DNA of 64,000 nt from Kriegella sp963975415 (GTDB taxonomy: Bacteria; Bacteroidota; Bacteroidia; Flavobacteriales; Flavobacteriaceae). The stretch is taken from positions 340,019-404,018 of the forward strand of contig NZ_CAXBGN010000006.1 of assembly GCF_963975415.1 (NCBI RefSeq). The letters run 5' to 3'. The position numbers and the translations under genes are program-made. Within the stretch, counting starts at the first letter, position 1; each line of letters begins with the position of its first letter. Positions 37,289 to 46,080 of this stretch are shown one piece after another. A model generated the notes under the pieces. That model saw only the letters and a program-made list of their open reading frames with translations, did not search any database and was not told the DNA's origin.

Positions 37289-40200
37289 ATGCGTCAAATG
37301 AAAATAGGTTATTTTTTATTTACTTGTCTAGTACTGGTATTGGTTGGGTGTCAAGAAGAATATCAACTTTCGGGGCTCGATCCTGAAGGGGAAGCGCTCT
37401 TTACAAAACTCGAAAATTCGGAAACAGGTATAGATTTTTCCAACATGCTAGATGAAAATGTGGCATTCAATGGTATTCAATATGAATATTTTTATAATGG
37501 CAGTGGGCTTGCAGTTGTCGACTTTAATAATGACGGATTAAAGGATATCTTTTTTGTATCCGCCCTAAAACAGCATAAACTATTTCTTAATAAAGGAAAC
37601 CTCCAGTTTATTGATGCTTCGAATTTGACTGGAATCTTGCTTCACCAAAAGTTTTCCGGTGGAATTACAGTTGTCGATATCAACAATGATGGTTGGATGG
37701 ATATTTACATTTCCAATTCAGGAAAGTATAAAGATCCTGAAAAAAGAAAGAATAAACTGTATGTGAATATGGGAGCGGAGAACGAAAGTCGTATTCCAAC
37801 CTTTTCCGAACAAAGCGCAAAATATGGTTTAGATTTGGCCGATTGTTCTACCCAGGCTACATTTTTTGATTATGACAAAGATGGTGATCTCGATATGTTT
37901 CTATTGAATCATAATCCATCAAGCTACCCTTCCGATAAGTCTTTGGCTGAACTTATAACGATGGATGGCGGTATTTCCAATGACAAACTCCTAAGAAACG
38001 ATAATAGTCGATTCACAGATGTCAGTAAAGAAGCTGGTATTGTTCAGAATCGTTTAGGCTATGGTTTAGGAATAGCCGTTGGCGATGTAAATAATGATGG
38101 TTGGCCCGATATGTATGTTGCCAACGATTTTACGGGAAAAGACTTTTTCTATATAAATAATAAGAATGGAAGTTTTACAGATAGAATCTTGGAAGCTACC
38201 AAACACATTTCCTTTTTTGCCATGGGGAATGATATGGCCGATATCAACAACGATGGTTGGCTTGATATGATGACCGTTGATATGATGGGGGAAAGCAATT
38301 ACGATATAAAAACAAGCATGAGCGGTATGAATCCCGAACGTTTTCATGAAACGGTCGATTTAGGGCTTCACCATCAATATATGTACAATACTTTACAGCT
38401 GAACTCAGGTTACTTAAACGATAATAATGTGCCCATATTTTCTGATATCGCACAATTATCCGGTGTTTCAAAGACAGATTGGAGCTGGGCCCCACTTTTT
38501 TTTGATATGGATAACGACGGTCTAAAAGACCTTTTTGTTTCCAACGGTATTAAAAGAGACTTTAGAAATAATGACTTTGTAAACTATGTCAACAAGAAAC
38601 AAGATTCCATACGTCAAAATAAAAAGTTCGATGCCCAAAAGTACATTGGTGATCTTTTGAGTAAAATGCCGACACGTAAAAAAGAAAACTTCTTCTTTAG
38701 AAATCAAGGTAATTTAAATTTTTCGAAAATGAACGAGGTTTGGGGTGATGGTGAAGAAACCAGCTCGAATGGTGCGGTGTATGCCGATTTAGATAATGAT
38801 GGAGACCTTGAAATCATAGTTAATAATACCGATGATCCGGCTTTTATTTTGAAGAACAATGCTCGGGAATTGGGGTTGGGCCATTATCTTTCCTTAAAAT
38901 TCAACGGGCCTAAAAATAACCGTGATGGCATAGGTGCCCGTGTTATTGTTACAACTGACGAAAGTCGTCAGGTTCAAGAACTTTACTTTACCAGGGGGTT
39001 TATGTCGGCAATGAGCCGTGAATTACATTTTGGCATTGGCAAGGCCTTAACGGCAACCGTTGAGGTTATTTGGCCAGATGATAAACATCAGATTTTAAAT
39101 GATGTATCCGTTGATCAATTATTGACTTTAGAGTATGCGAAGGCCGAAAATAATAAATCAAGGGAAAGCGAGCCTTCAAAAACCCGCTTGTTCAAAAAAA
39201 GTAGGGTTACAGGTATTGATTACATCCATAAAGAGAATGATTTTGATGATTTTAAAAGAGAAAGTCTTCTGCCTCATAAAATGTCGCACGAAGGTCCGGC
39301 AATGGCTGTTGGTGATGTAAATGGTGACGGGCTAGATGATATGTATCTTGGAGGCGCTTTGGAGCGTTCGGGTAAGCTGTATGTTCAAAACAGTAGTGGA
39401 GGTTTTACGTCTTCGAACGATGATCTCATGCGGAAGACTGCGACCTATGAAGATGTTGCAGCCGAATTTTTTGATGCCGATGGAGATGGTGACTTAGACC
39501 TTTACGTGGTAAGTGGGGGTAACGAATACAATCAAGGTTCTTCTAACTTAAGGGATAGACTTTACGTAAATGATGGTAAAGGCGGGTTGAGCTACACTTC
39601 AAATGCATTGCCGAATATAGCAATAAGTGGTTCTTGTGTCAAAGCCGCTGATTTCGATAAAGATGGTGATATCGATTTGTTTGTTGGAGGTAGGCAGGTA
39701 CCGGGAAAATACCCTGCGCCAGCTCAAAGTTACTTACTGCGCAACAATAGTAACAATGGTAAAATTGGTTTCGATGTGGTTACGGGCGGGGTGTTCGATG
39801 ATTGGAAAAGCCTTGGAATGGTTACCGATGCGCTCTGGGTTGATTTGAATAAGGACGACTATTTAGATTTGGTGGTTACGGGAGAATGGATGCCTATACG
39901 TGTTTTTGAGAGTGAAGGCGGTAGGGATTTCGTTGAGAAAACGGAAGATTACGGATTGAAAAATACCAATGGTTGGTGGTATAGCTTGGCGGCAGAAGAT
40001 TTCGATCAAGATGGCGATATAGATATCATAGCCGGAAATTTAGGACTTAATTATAAATATCGTGCTACGGCCGAAGCTCCTTTCGAGGTATATGCCGACG
40101 ATTTTGATGATACGGGAAGCAATGATATTGTACTGGGGTATTACGATGAAGCAAAACTGGTTCCGGTACGCGGGCGTCAGTGTTCTTCTCAACAAATGCC

Positions 40201-40681
40201 CTTTATCAAAGAAAAATTTCCTACCTATGATGCCTTTGGCAAGGCGGAAATCGGTGATATTTTTGATGAGAGACAATTAAAGAAATCGGTTCACCAAAGC
40301 GCTTATACCTTCGCTACCACTTTCTTTGAAAGCAGCAATGGAGTTTTTAAAGCACATGAGTTGGATAATCGGGCACAATTTTCTTCCGTGAACGATATTC
40401 TAGTCGATGACTTCAATGGAGATGGATACAAAGATTTACTACTGGCTGGAAACTTGTATGCTTCAGAAGTTGAAACGCCTAGAAATGATGCGTCCTATGG
40501 CTTATTTATGAAAGGAGATGGGCGAGGAGGTTTTCATTCTATGACAGCCGGTGAAAGCGGTGTATTGGTACAAGGCGATGTCAAATATATCAGTCCTATA
40601 AATATCAAAGGGGTTAAAAGCGTGGTATTTGCCAAGAACAACGATGCGATAGAGGTCTTAAGTCTTTCAAGCAGACTGTAG
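37289..40681 (+). CDS. FG-GAP/VCBS-repeat lipoprotein with UnbV/ASPIC domain
   Basis: A 1130-residue surface lipoprotein (LVLVGC, Cys21) built of two beta-propeller regions. At least thirteen calcium-binding FG-GAP loops of the pattern D-x-[ND]-x-D-G are seen, for example DFNNDGLKDIF, DINNDGWMDIY, DVNGDGLDDMY and DFNGDGYKDLL. Between the propellers lies an ASPIC/UnbV domain (about 530-610, NRDGIGARVIV ... LHFGIGK ... VEVIWPDD). Proteins of this kind often sit beside SusCD pairs in marine Bacteroidota, but their role is not settled; binding of a glycan or protein partner is plausible. No enzymatic residues are recognised. It lies 251 bp after susD, behind a terminator. Confidence 0.88.
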   Translation: MRQMKIGYFLFTCLVLVLVGCQEEYQLSGLDPEGEALFTKLENSETGIDFSNMLDENVAFNGIQYEYFYNGSGLAVVDFNNDGLKDIFFVSALKQHKLFLNKGNLQFIDASNLTGILLHQKFSGGITVVDINNDGWMDIYISNSGKYKDPEKRKNKLYVNMGAENESRIPTFSEQSAKYGLDLADCSTQATFFDYDKDGDLDMFLLNHNPSSYPSDKSLAELITMDGGISNDKLLRNDNSRFTDVSKEAGIVQNRLGYGLGIAVGDVNNDGWPDMYVANDFTGKDFFYINNKNGSFTDRILEATKHISFFAMGNDMADINNDGWLDMMTVDMMGESNYDIKTSMSGMNPERFHETVDLGLHHQYMYNTLQLNSGYLNDNNVPIFSDIAQLSGVSKTDWSWAPLFFDMDNDGLKDLFVSNGIKRDFRNNDFVNYVNKKQDSIRQNKKFDAQKYIGDLLSKMPTRKKENFFFRNQGNLNFSKMNEVWGDGEETSSNGAVYADLDNDGDLEIIVNNTDDPAFILKNNARELGLGHYLSLKFNGPKNNRDGIGARVIVTTDESRQVQELYFTRGFMSAMSRELHFGIGKALTATVEVIWPDDKHQILNDVSVDQLLTLEYAKAENNKSRESEPSKTRLFKKSRVTGIDYIHKENDFDDFKRESLLPHKMSHEGPAMAVGDVNGDGLDDMYLGGALERSGKLYVQNSSGGFTSSNDDLMRKTATYEDVAAEFFDADGDGDLDLYVVSGGNEYNQGSSNLRDRLYVNDGKGGLSYTSNALPNIAISGSCVKAADFDKDGDIDLFVGGRQVPGKYPAPAQSYLLRNNSNNGKIGFDVVTGGVFDDWKSLGMVTDALWVDLNKDDYLDLVVTGEWMPIRVFESEGGRDFVEKTEDYGLKNTNGWWYSLAAEDFDQDGDIDIIAGNLGLNYKYRATAEAPFEVYADDFDDTGSNDIVLGYYDEAKLVPVRGRQCSSQQMPFIKEKFPTYDAFGKAEIGDIFDERQLKKSVHQSAYTFATTFFESSNGVFKAHELDNRAQFSSVNDILVDDFNGDGYKDLLLAGNLYASEVETPRNDASYGLFMKGDGRGGFHSMTAGESGVLVQGDVKYISPINIKGVKSVVFAKNNDAIEVLSLSSRL

Positions 40682-40704
40682 CATGAATAAACCGAGGGAG
40701 GTGT

Positions 40705-41076
40705 CTATTCTTCGGTACATGCAAAATCAGCTGTTTTCCAAAGAATAAATTCTTCATTTAAAGAGTTGGGTGAGATATCGCTATGAAGTAACCCTATCTG
40801 GTTTCCAGAACAATTGTATACTGGAATTACTTTGTTGATAGCGGGGTTGCAGTCTTTATATATAAATACCGTTTGACCTTTTAAATCGGCTTGTGCGATA
40901 TAACAATATTTAGAATCTTCCGAAAGATTTGCTTCTCTATTTGTTATTTCGCTCTTTAACCATTCGAGTTCCAACTTGGGATCGCTGACCCCACATGAAG
41001 ATTCCGGGGTGTCGTCGGTGTCGGAACAAGAGATGATTGATAGACCAGCGGTTATCACTGCAATTTTTTTAAGCAT
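40705..41076 (-). CDS. Small lipoprotein of unknown function
   Basis: A 123-residue protein with a lipoprotein signal (SIISC, Cys17) followed by an acidic linker (SDTDDTPESS). The mature part has five further Cys residues and a beta-rich pattern (CYIAQADLKGQTVFIYKDC). I do not recognise the family; Bacteroidota have many such small lipoproteins that may bind or inhibit other proteins. It converges with the FG-GAP lipoprotein gene, 23 bp apart, and has no partner on its own strand. Confidence 0.75.
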   Translation of the reverse strand: MLKKIAVITAGLSIISCSDTDDTPESSCGVSDPKLELEWLKSEITNREANLSEDSKYCYIAQADLKGQTVFIYKDCNPAINKVIPVYNCSGNQIGLLHSDISPNSLNEEFILWKTADFACTEE

Positions 41077-41130
41077 CTTAGGCGGATTAAGGTATAGTTT
41101 GAAGATGTCTTTTTTTTAAATGGTTGCGTA

Positions 41131-41163
41131 AAAAAAAGCCCGTAACCATTTTTGGTCACGGGC
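41131..41163 (-). terminator. Terminator after the DinB-like gene
   Basis: An 11-bp stem with one mismatch (core GCCCGT/ACGGGC) and a 4-nt loop; the minus strand continues into seven or eight T. It lies 75 bp past the stop of the DinB-like gene. Confidence 0.85.
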
Positions 41164-41238
41164 CATATCAATTATCCAATGGTGCTTGGCTATCAGAAAT
41201 ATAAGGGGACTATTGCTTTTTTATCTATCTCACAGAAA

Positions 41239-41751
41239 TTATTTGCTCCAAGGCGGGGTAACCCCTACAGATCTTGCATAGGCAATTAGTTGCCCCTTGT
41301 GTTCGCCGTTGTGTTCCAAAATTGACAACAAACCGGCCAAGACACTCATTTTGGCAAATCCAAAATCAATTTCTTCATTAAATTTGTCGTTTTCGACCAA
41401 CATTATTTTTTCAAGTACAAATTCGTTCGACTTTTTAAGGGCCGCTAAAATGTTATCTTTCCCCTCGATTTTTTGAAGGTTCGTCATATCTACCTCCGAT
41501 GGTGGGGCAAAGCCCATTTTCGAAGCCAAATAATAGTTGCCGAAAGCAATATGTAAAATTGATTCCCCAACGGAGCGTATGCCTTCGGAGGGCCTCCAAT
41601 CGTATTGTTCTTCGGAAAATGCTTCACCTAATGATACCACTTGCCCTTGGTTATAGGCCAAAGTACTTTTTAAGGTAGATTGTACGGAACTGTCTTGGGC
41701 CGAAATTGAAAAAAAGCACATGACGGTAAAGAATGCGATAAAATATTTCAT
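41239..41751 (-). CDS. DinB-like four-helix protein with signal peptide
   Basis: A 170-residue protein with a signal peptide (cut near FSISAQ, about 19) and a DinB/YfiT-like four-helix bundle. The presumed metal ligands are one His in SILHIAFGN and two in ILEHNGEHKGQLIAYAR, the usual three-His arrangement. DinB-superfamily proteins include metal-dependent thiol transferases (such as bacillithiol transferases) and proteins of unknown function; the exported form here is uncharacterised to my knowledge. It is a single gene with a terminator. Confidence 0.82.
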   Translation of the reverse strand: MKYFIAFFTVMCFFSISAQDSSVQSTLKSTLAYNQGQVVSLGEAFSEEQYDWRPSEGIRSVGESILHIAFGNYYLASKMGFAPPSEVDMTNLQKIEGKDNILAALKKSNEFVLEKIMLVENDKFNEEIDFGFAKMSVLAGLLSILEHNGEHKGQLIAYARSVGVTPPWSK

Positions 41752-41880
41752 AGTGTCTTGAATTTAAGTGTTAGCAATGTCGAAATGCGTCAAAAAAAGG
41801 CATAATAAGATAAACCAAAATTACCTTATCGTCAAATGTTTTTTGGATTGTTTTTATAGATGGAAGAGGAATAATGCATA

Positions 41881-41923
41881 AAAAAAATCGGTTTTGACAA
41901 GATATTGCTCTGTCAAAACCGAT
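41881..41923 (-). terminator. Terminator after pruA
   Basis: A 13-bp perfect stem (ATCGGTTTTGACA / TGTCAAAACCGAT) with an 11-nt loop, followed on the minus strand by seven T, 18 bp after the pruA stop. Confidence 0.9.
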
Positions 41924-41941
41924 AGATGAACTGCTTTCAAA

Positions 41942-43570
41942 TTATCCTAAAAACGGATACCGATAATCAATCGGTGTTACAAAAGTTTCCTTGATCAATC
42001 GGGGTGACACCCAACGCAATAAATTTTGGGCAGACCCTGCTTTGTCATTGGTGCCGGAGGCACGTGCACCACCAAATGGCTGCTGCCCGACTACGGCCCC
42101 TGTAGGTTTGTCGTTGATATAAAAGTTTCCTGCGCAGTTCTGAAGCGCTTTAGTCGCTTCTTCGATGGCGTAGCGGTCTTGGGAGAGCACTGCTCCTGTA
42201 AGCGCATATTCCGAAGTGCTGTCGACCAACGTCAACGTTTTCGACCAGTCTTTGTCATCATATACAAATATCGTTACAACGGGGCCGAATAGTTCGGTCT
42301 CCATAGTCGTGTAATGCGGGTCGGTTGTCAAAATAACCGTTGGTTCAATAAAGTATCCTACCGATTTGTCGTGTCCGCCACCGATTATAATTTCGGCGTT
42401 TTCATCCTTTTTGGCTTGGTCGATGTACTTGGCCAGTTTGTCAAAAGACCCTTCATGAATGACGGCTGTAATAAAATTCGACATATCTTCAGGAGAACCT
42501 GGTTTGTTAAAAGAGGCTACATCCTTTTTTACCAAATTCAAAATTTCATCGGCAGTAGATTTTGGCAAGTAGACTCTCGAGGCAGCACTGCACTTTTGTC
42601 CTTGAAACTCAAAAGCACCGCGTGTAATTGCTGTAGCCACTTGTTGCGGTTTTGCCGTAGGATGGGCAATGATAAAATCTTTGCCCCCAGTTTCCCCCAC
42701 GATTCGAGGATATGTTTTATAGTTATGAATGTTGTTTCCGATTTGCTTCCATAATTCTTTAAAGACATGGGTAGATCCGGTAAAATGAATTCCGGAAAAA
42801 TCAGGACTGTCCAAAACAGTCTTGGTGATCATGACGGGATCACCATAAACTACGTTTATCACCCCATCAGGTAGACCTGCTTCCTTAAAAACATCTACGA
42901 TGACCTTGGCGGAGAAAATTTGACTGTCACTGGGTTTCCATACCACAACATTGCCCATCATAGCCGCGCTTGCAGGAAGGTTTCCGGCAATGGCCGTGAA
43001 GTTAAACGGAGTTATGGCATATACAAATCCTTCTAAAGGACGGTATTCCACCCGATTCCAAATGCCTTCGGCGGAATCTGGTTGCTCTTCATAGATTTGT
43101 GACATATACTCCACATTAAATCTAAGAAAATCAATCAATTCGCATGCGGCATCGATTTCTGCTTGATGTATGTTTTTTGATTGGGCAATCATAGTCGCCG
43201 CATTAATTTTTGCTCGATAAGGCCCTGCAATTAATTCGGCAGCTTTCAGGAAAATAGCTGCACGTTGCTCCCAGCTAAGATTGGCCCATGCCGCTCTTGA
43301 GGCCAAGCAATTTTTTATGGCTTTCTCAACATGTTTTTGCTCGGCGAGATGGTAGCTTCCTACAAGGTGCTTATGGTCATGTGGAGGAGACATGGGCTTT
43401 GTGTTGCCCGTTTTGATTTCTTCTGCTCCGATATAAAGAGGTACCTCGGCATTTCCGTTATAGTATTCCTTATATTGCTTGAGAACTTCATCACGCTCAC
43501 TGCTTCCGGGAGCATAGTCTTTAATCGGCTCGTTTATTGCTGTCGGTACTTGAAAAAAACCTTTGCCCAT
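41942..43570 (-). CDS. pruA: L-glutamate gamma-semialdehyde dehydrogenase (1-pyrroline-5-carboxylate dehydrogenase)
   Basis: A 542-residue NAD-dependent aldehyde dehydrogenase, second step of proline breakdown to glutamate. Motifs present: ITPFNFTAIAGNLPASAAMMGN (family stretch around residues 186-207), the NAD-binding FTGSTHVFKELW, the catalytic Glu in VGETGGKD and catalytic Cys in GQKCSAASR. The start MGKGFFQVP is preferred over one 33 bp upstream, since the upstream piece overlaps the TACCTTTG promoter element. No proline dehydrogenase is nearby, as is common when the two genes are unlinked in Bacteroidota. Confidence 0.95.
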   Translation of the reverse strand: MGKGFFQVPTAINEPIKDYAPGSSERDEVLKQYKEYYNGNAEVPLYIGAEEIKTGNTKPMSPPHDHKHLVGSYHLAEQKHVEKAIKNCLASRAAWANLSWEQRAAIFLKAAELIAGPYRAKINAATMIAQSKNIHQAEIDAACELIDFLRFNVEYMSQIYEEQPDSAEGIWNRVEYRPLEGFVYAITPFNFTAIAGNLPASAAMMGNVVVWKPSDSQIFSAKVIVDVFKEAGLPDGVINVVYGDPVMITKTVLDSPDFSGIHFTGSTHVFKELWKQIGNNIHNYKTYPRIVGETGGKDFIIAHPTAKPQQVATAITRGAFEFQGQKCSAASRVYLPKSTADEILNLVKKDVASFNKPGSPEDMSNFITAVIHEGSFDKLAKYIDQAKKDENAEIIIGGGHDKSVGYFIEPTVILTTDPHYTTMETELFGPVVTIFVYDDKDWSKTLTLVDSTSEYALTGAVLSQDRYAIEEATKALQNCAGNFYINDKPTGAVVGQQPFGGARASGTNDKAGSAQNLLRWVSPRLIKETFVTPIDYRYPFLG

Positions 43571-43600
43571 ATCAATTGTTTTAGGGTTTAGAAATGGTCT

Positions 43601-43608
43601 CAAAGGTA
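43601..43608 (-). promoter_or_regulatory. Candidate -7 promoter element for pruA
   Basis: The minus strand reads TACCTTTG (TAnnTTTG), 30 nt before the chosen pruA start. The -33 region is only T-rich. Confidence 0.45.
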
Positions 43609-43651
43609 TAAAAAGGGAAATCGATTAAAAACTAATAAAGGGTTAAAACAA

Positions 43652-44038
43652 TCAATTCAGTGCGAAAGGTGCATGAAACTTGAAAGTGGGAATATATACC
43701 CTAAATTTTTCTGTAGAACTGAAATTAACCATATTGTAGTGTCCTTTCATGGCTCCGATAGGGGAGGCCAAAAGACAACCCGAGTTATAGGTATGTGAAT
43801 CACCGGGTTTGATGACCGGTTTTCTACCGATTACACCCTCGCCATCTAAAATTTCAAGATCATTCAATGAATCGTAGATTTGCCAATGGCGTGAAGTTAA
43901 TTGAACGGAGTCTTTGCTTTGATTTTCAATGGTAATAGTATAGCCAAACGCAAAATGCATTTTGTAATTTTTGAAGAAAGTACCTTCAAAATTCGTGTGT
44001 ACTGAAATCTTTATGCCCTTGGTTACTTGTGTTATCAT
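43652..44038 (-). CDS. apaG: ApaG-domain protein
   Basis: A 128-residue protein that is almost entirely one ApaG (fibronectin-III-like) domain: FAFGYTITIENQS, VQLTSRHWQIYDS, GEGVIGRKPVIKPGDSHTYNSG and GAMKGHYNMV are all typical. The family was linked to Co2+/Mg2+ resistance in enterobacteria and is found as a domain in F-box proteins; its molecular task is unclear. It lies 81 bp upstream of pruA on the same strand. Confidence 0.93.
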   Translation of the reverse strand: MITQVTKGIKISVHTNFEGTFFKNYKMHFAFGYTITIENQSKDSVQLTSRHWQIYDSLNDLEILDGEGVIGRKPVIKPGDSHTYNSGCLLASPIGAMKGHYNMVNFSSTEKFRVYIPTFKFHAPFALN

Positions 44039-44686
44039 ATTTATGGGGTCTAATATGTTATGATATTTCTGGCTACAAGCACTAATATCGAAAACGTAGC
44101 CAATATAAAAAAAATAGCACTTAAAAAAAGATATTTAACAGTAGCTTAAAAAGTTCATTGATTTATAGTGTAAATCACAGATGTACTAAAAAAACTAAAA
44201 TATCTGGTTGCCGTTCGCGTCAATTTTTTTTAAAAACGCTAATAATGAGCAAGATAAGCAACAGTTCGGTATTGTGAAAACTTAAGGTGAAATGATCGGT
44301 ATAATTGTGTTTTTTTCTGACATAGGCAGGTGCTATGTGGGGCTATCGGGCTAAAAAATAGAAAAATGTGGTGAATGGCAAATTTGAAATTAGCCTGTCT
44401 ATAAAACATTTTTAGTGGTGTTGAAATTCATAAAGCTTCCCTAAAGAACTAAAAGAAAATGATTTACTGGTTTTCGGCTAAGGGAATTTGAAGGTGTTCG
44501 GATAGTGTTATATATGTTTTAACTAGGGGGGCTAAAAAAATGACCTATAACTATACGGGTGAAGTTTATGGCAAAGTTTCAACCATGATGACGATTAGGT
44601 CATTTATGCTACAACATTTGTGCTGTGTCTTTCTTAATCTAAAGTGCAGGCGCCCAGCATGACATGGGTTTCAAATTAAAAACACA
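44039..44686. other. 648-bp A/T-rich gap without a recognisable gene
   Basis: Only two short frames occur here, 44239-44409 on the minus strand (56 codons) and 44540-44662 on the plus strand (40 codons). Neither has a promoter box, family resemblance or convincing composition, so neither is called. No strong hairpin or repeat was seen. The gap separates apaG from the plug-protein gene. Confidence 0.5.
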
Positions 44687-45931
44687 TCAGTTGCTTATAT
44701 TTCTGGAGTTTGCCGAGCCAACACCTATGATGCTGTCATAAAGGTCTCCGAAATTTCGATAGTAAACTAGAATCAGGTAATTATTCTCGGTAAAATGAAA
44801 ATTGCCGCCGATGGTATTGAGTTCAATCGTTCCATCTTCTCGCCTGATGGCATATTTATAGTTGTAGAAGCCCTGTTTTAGTTTGATCTGGGCTTCCATC
44901 ATGCCATTATCTTCGTTGTAGACCATTTTATTCTCCTCGGTAAGTTGGTAATTGTTATACTTTCCAAAGATATAGACATCATCTAGATTCAATAATTGAT
45001 CGTAAGGAAGGCTAAAATGGACATTTGAATATTCCGCCTCACGTGAATTATCATCGCCCTGAAGCGTTCTAATAACAAAATCGCCATTAATGTCAGGGTA
45101 GTAGGTATAGGGTCTGTCATGGCGATACATATCGGAGAACAAATAATGCTGATAGATATCAAGCAATTCTATCTTTGAGATTGCCGAACTTGGAGCTCTA
45201 AGGTCTTTAGTGTCAAAATTCAAAAATTCGTTACCCCCGAAAAAACTGGTTTCTTGGTCATATTTATAGACAAGTTCACTGCCCATCGTAAATTGTGGAG
45301 GTATATTGTAGCGGGCAGTTGGCCAATAGTAATTCTGTAATATGGCAATTTTAACCTCCTTTTTGGGGTTGACCAATTGAAAATTATTAGCGTTTATCGT
45401 AAATTGAACTACCTGTTTCTCATTTAGAAAGTTAAAATCCCTTGAGCGTTTTACAACGCCCCCTACCTGAACTAAATCTTTATAGATTACGAATCGTCTT
45501 GAGAATTGTAGCTCATTGGTGCTGTTATATATCTCAATTAGATAGTTGCCGCTTACTTTGAGTCGCACATTGTCATTGGGTATGGTCAGCCTGTAATTTG
45601 AATAGGGTTGTAATGTGGTGTAACTATTTTCATAGTCAATGATCCGCTGGTTGTCGACCCCGTTCAAATATTGTGACTTTAATAAAGAAGATGGGGTCCA
45701 ATCGTAGTCGCAATGAACTATTTTGTAATAGTAATCTTGTTCACTGGCCGAAAGGTCATCAAATTCAAGGTATATCGATTCGCCGATTTGGGCAATGGGA
45801 AATTGATCTTCGGTAGGTCCTTTAAAAATCACCGACTTTATATGTTCTGGTGGTGTGACCTCTTCTTGAACTTGCGCAAAAAGTGAAGTTGAAATAAGTA
45901 GCAGCAAAAGCTGTTGAAGAATAATGCGCAT
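44687..45931 (-). CDS. Type IX secretion system plug protein (DUF5103)
   Basis: A 414-residue exported protein with a signal peptide ending STSLFAQ (about 19). The sequence corresponds to the DUF5103 family: HIKSVIFKGPTEDQFPIAQIG near the N-terminus, the repeated Ig-like pattern YYYKIVHCDYDW, and YNYKYAIRREDG near the end. In Flavobacterium johnsoniae the member of this family closes the periplasmic side of the SprA translocon. It is transcribed away from nqrA; the two starts are 149 bp apart, each with its own promoter box. Confidence 0.85.
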   Translation of the reverse strand: MRIILQQLLLLLISTSLFAQVQEEVTPPEHIKSVIFKGPTEDQFPIAQIGESIYLEFDDLSASEQDYYYKIVHCDYDWTPSSLLKSQYLNGVDNQRIIDYENSYTTLQPYSNYRLTIPNDNVRLKVSGNYLIEIYNSTNELQFSRRFVIYKDLVQVGGVVKRSRDFNFLNEKQVVQFTINANNFQLVNPKKEVKIAILQNYYWPTARYNIPPQFTMGSELVYKYDQETSFFGGNEFLNFDTKDLRAPSSAISKIELLDIYQHYLFSDMYRHDRPYTYYPDINGDFVIRTLQGDDNSREAEYSNVHFSLPYDQLLNLDDVYIFGKYNNYQLTEENKMVYNEDNGMMEAQIKLKQGFYNYKYAIRREDGTIELNTIGGNFHFTENNYLILVYYRNFGDLYDSIIGVGSANSRNISN

Positions 45932-45950
45932 TTATGTACAATTTTTGGGG

Positions 45951-45958
45951 CAAAGGTA
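45951..45958 (-). promoter_or_regulatory. Candidate -7 promoter element for the plug-protein gene
   Basis: The minus strand reads TACCTTTG (TAnnTTTG), 19 nt before the ATG. The -33 region has a run of T but no exact TTTG. Confidence 0.45.
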
Positions 45959-46041
45959 AACAAAAAGCATACCTAAAAAATTAACATCGTCGTAATGCCC
46001 AAATTTATAGTCAATAATTATGAAAACTTTTTTTTAAGTAC

Positions 46042-46049
46042 TAAATTTG
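46042..46049 (+). promoter_or_regulatory. Candidate -7 promoter element for the nqr operon
   Basis: TAAATTTG (TAnnTTTG) ends 31 nt before the nqrA ATG, predicting a leader of about 25 nt. The -33 position reads TATG, not TTTG. Confidence 0.5.
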
Positions 46050-46080
46050 CACGAAATTTTAACATAAGGTCTACATAAAT

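Noticed and set aside
44239..44409. A 56-codon frame on the minus strand in the gap before the plug gene
   Set aside because: No promoter box, no family resemblance, and composition like translated A/T-rich noncoding DNA.
44540..44662. A 40-codon frame on the plus strand in the same gap
   Set aside because: No hydrophobic segment, domain or promoter; likely chance.
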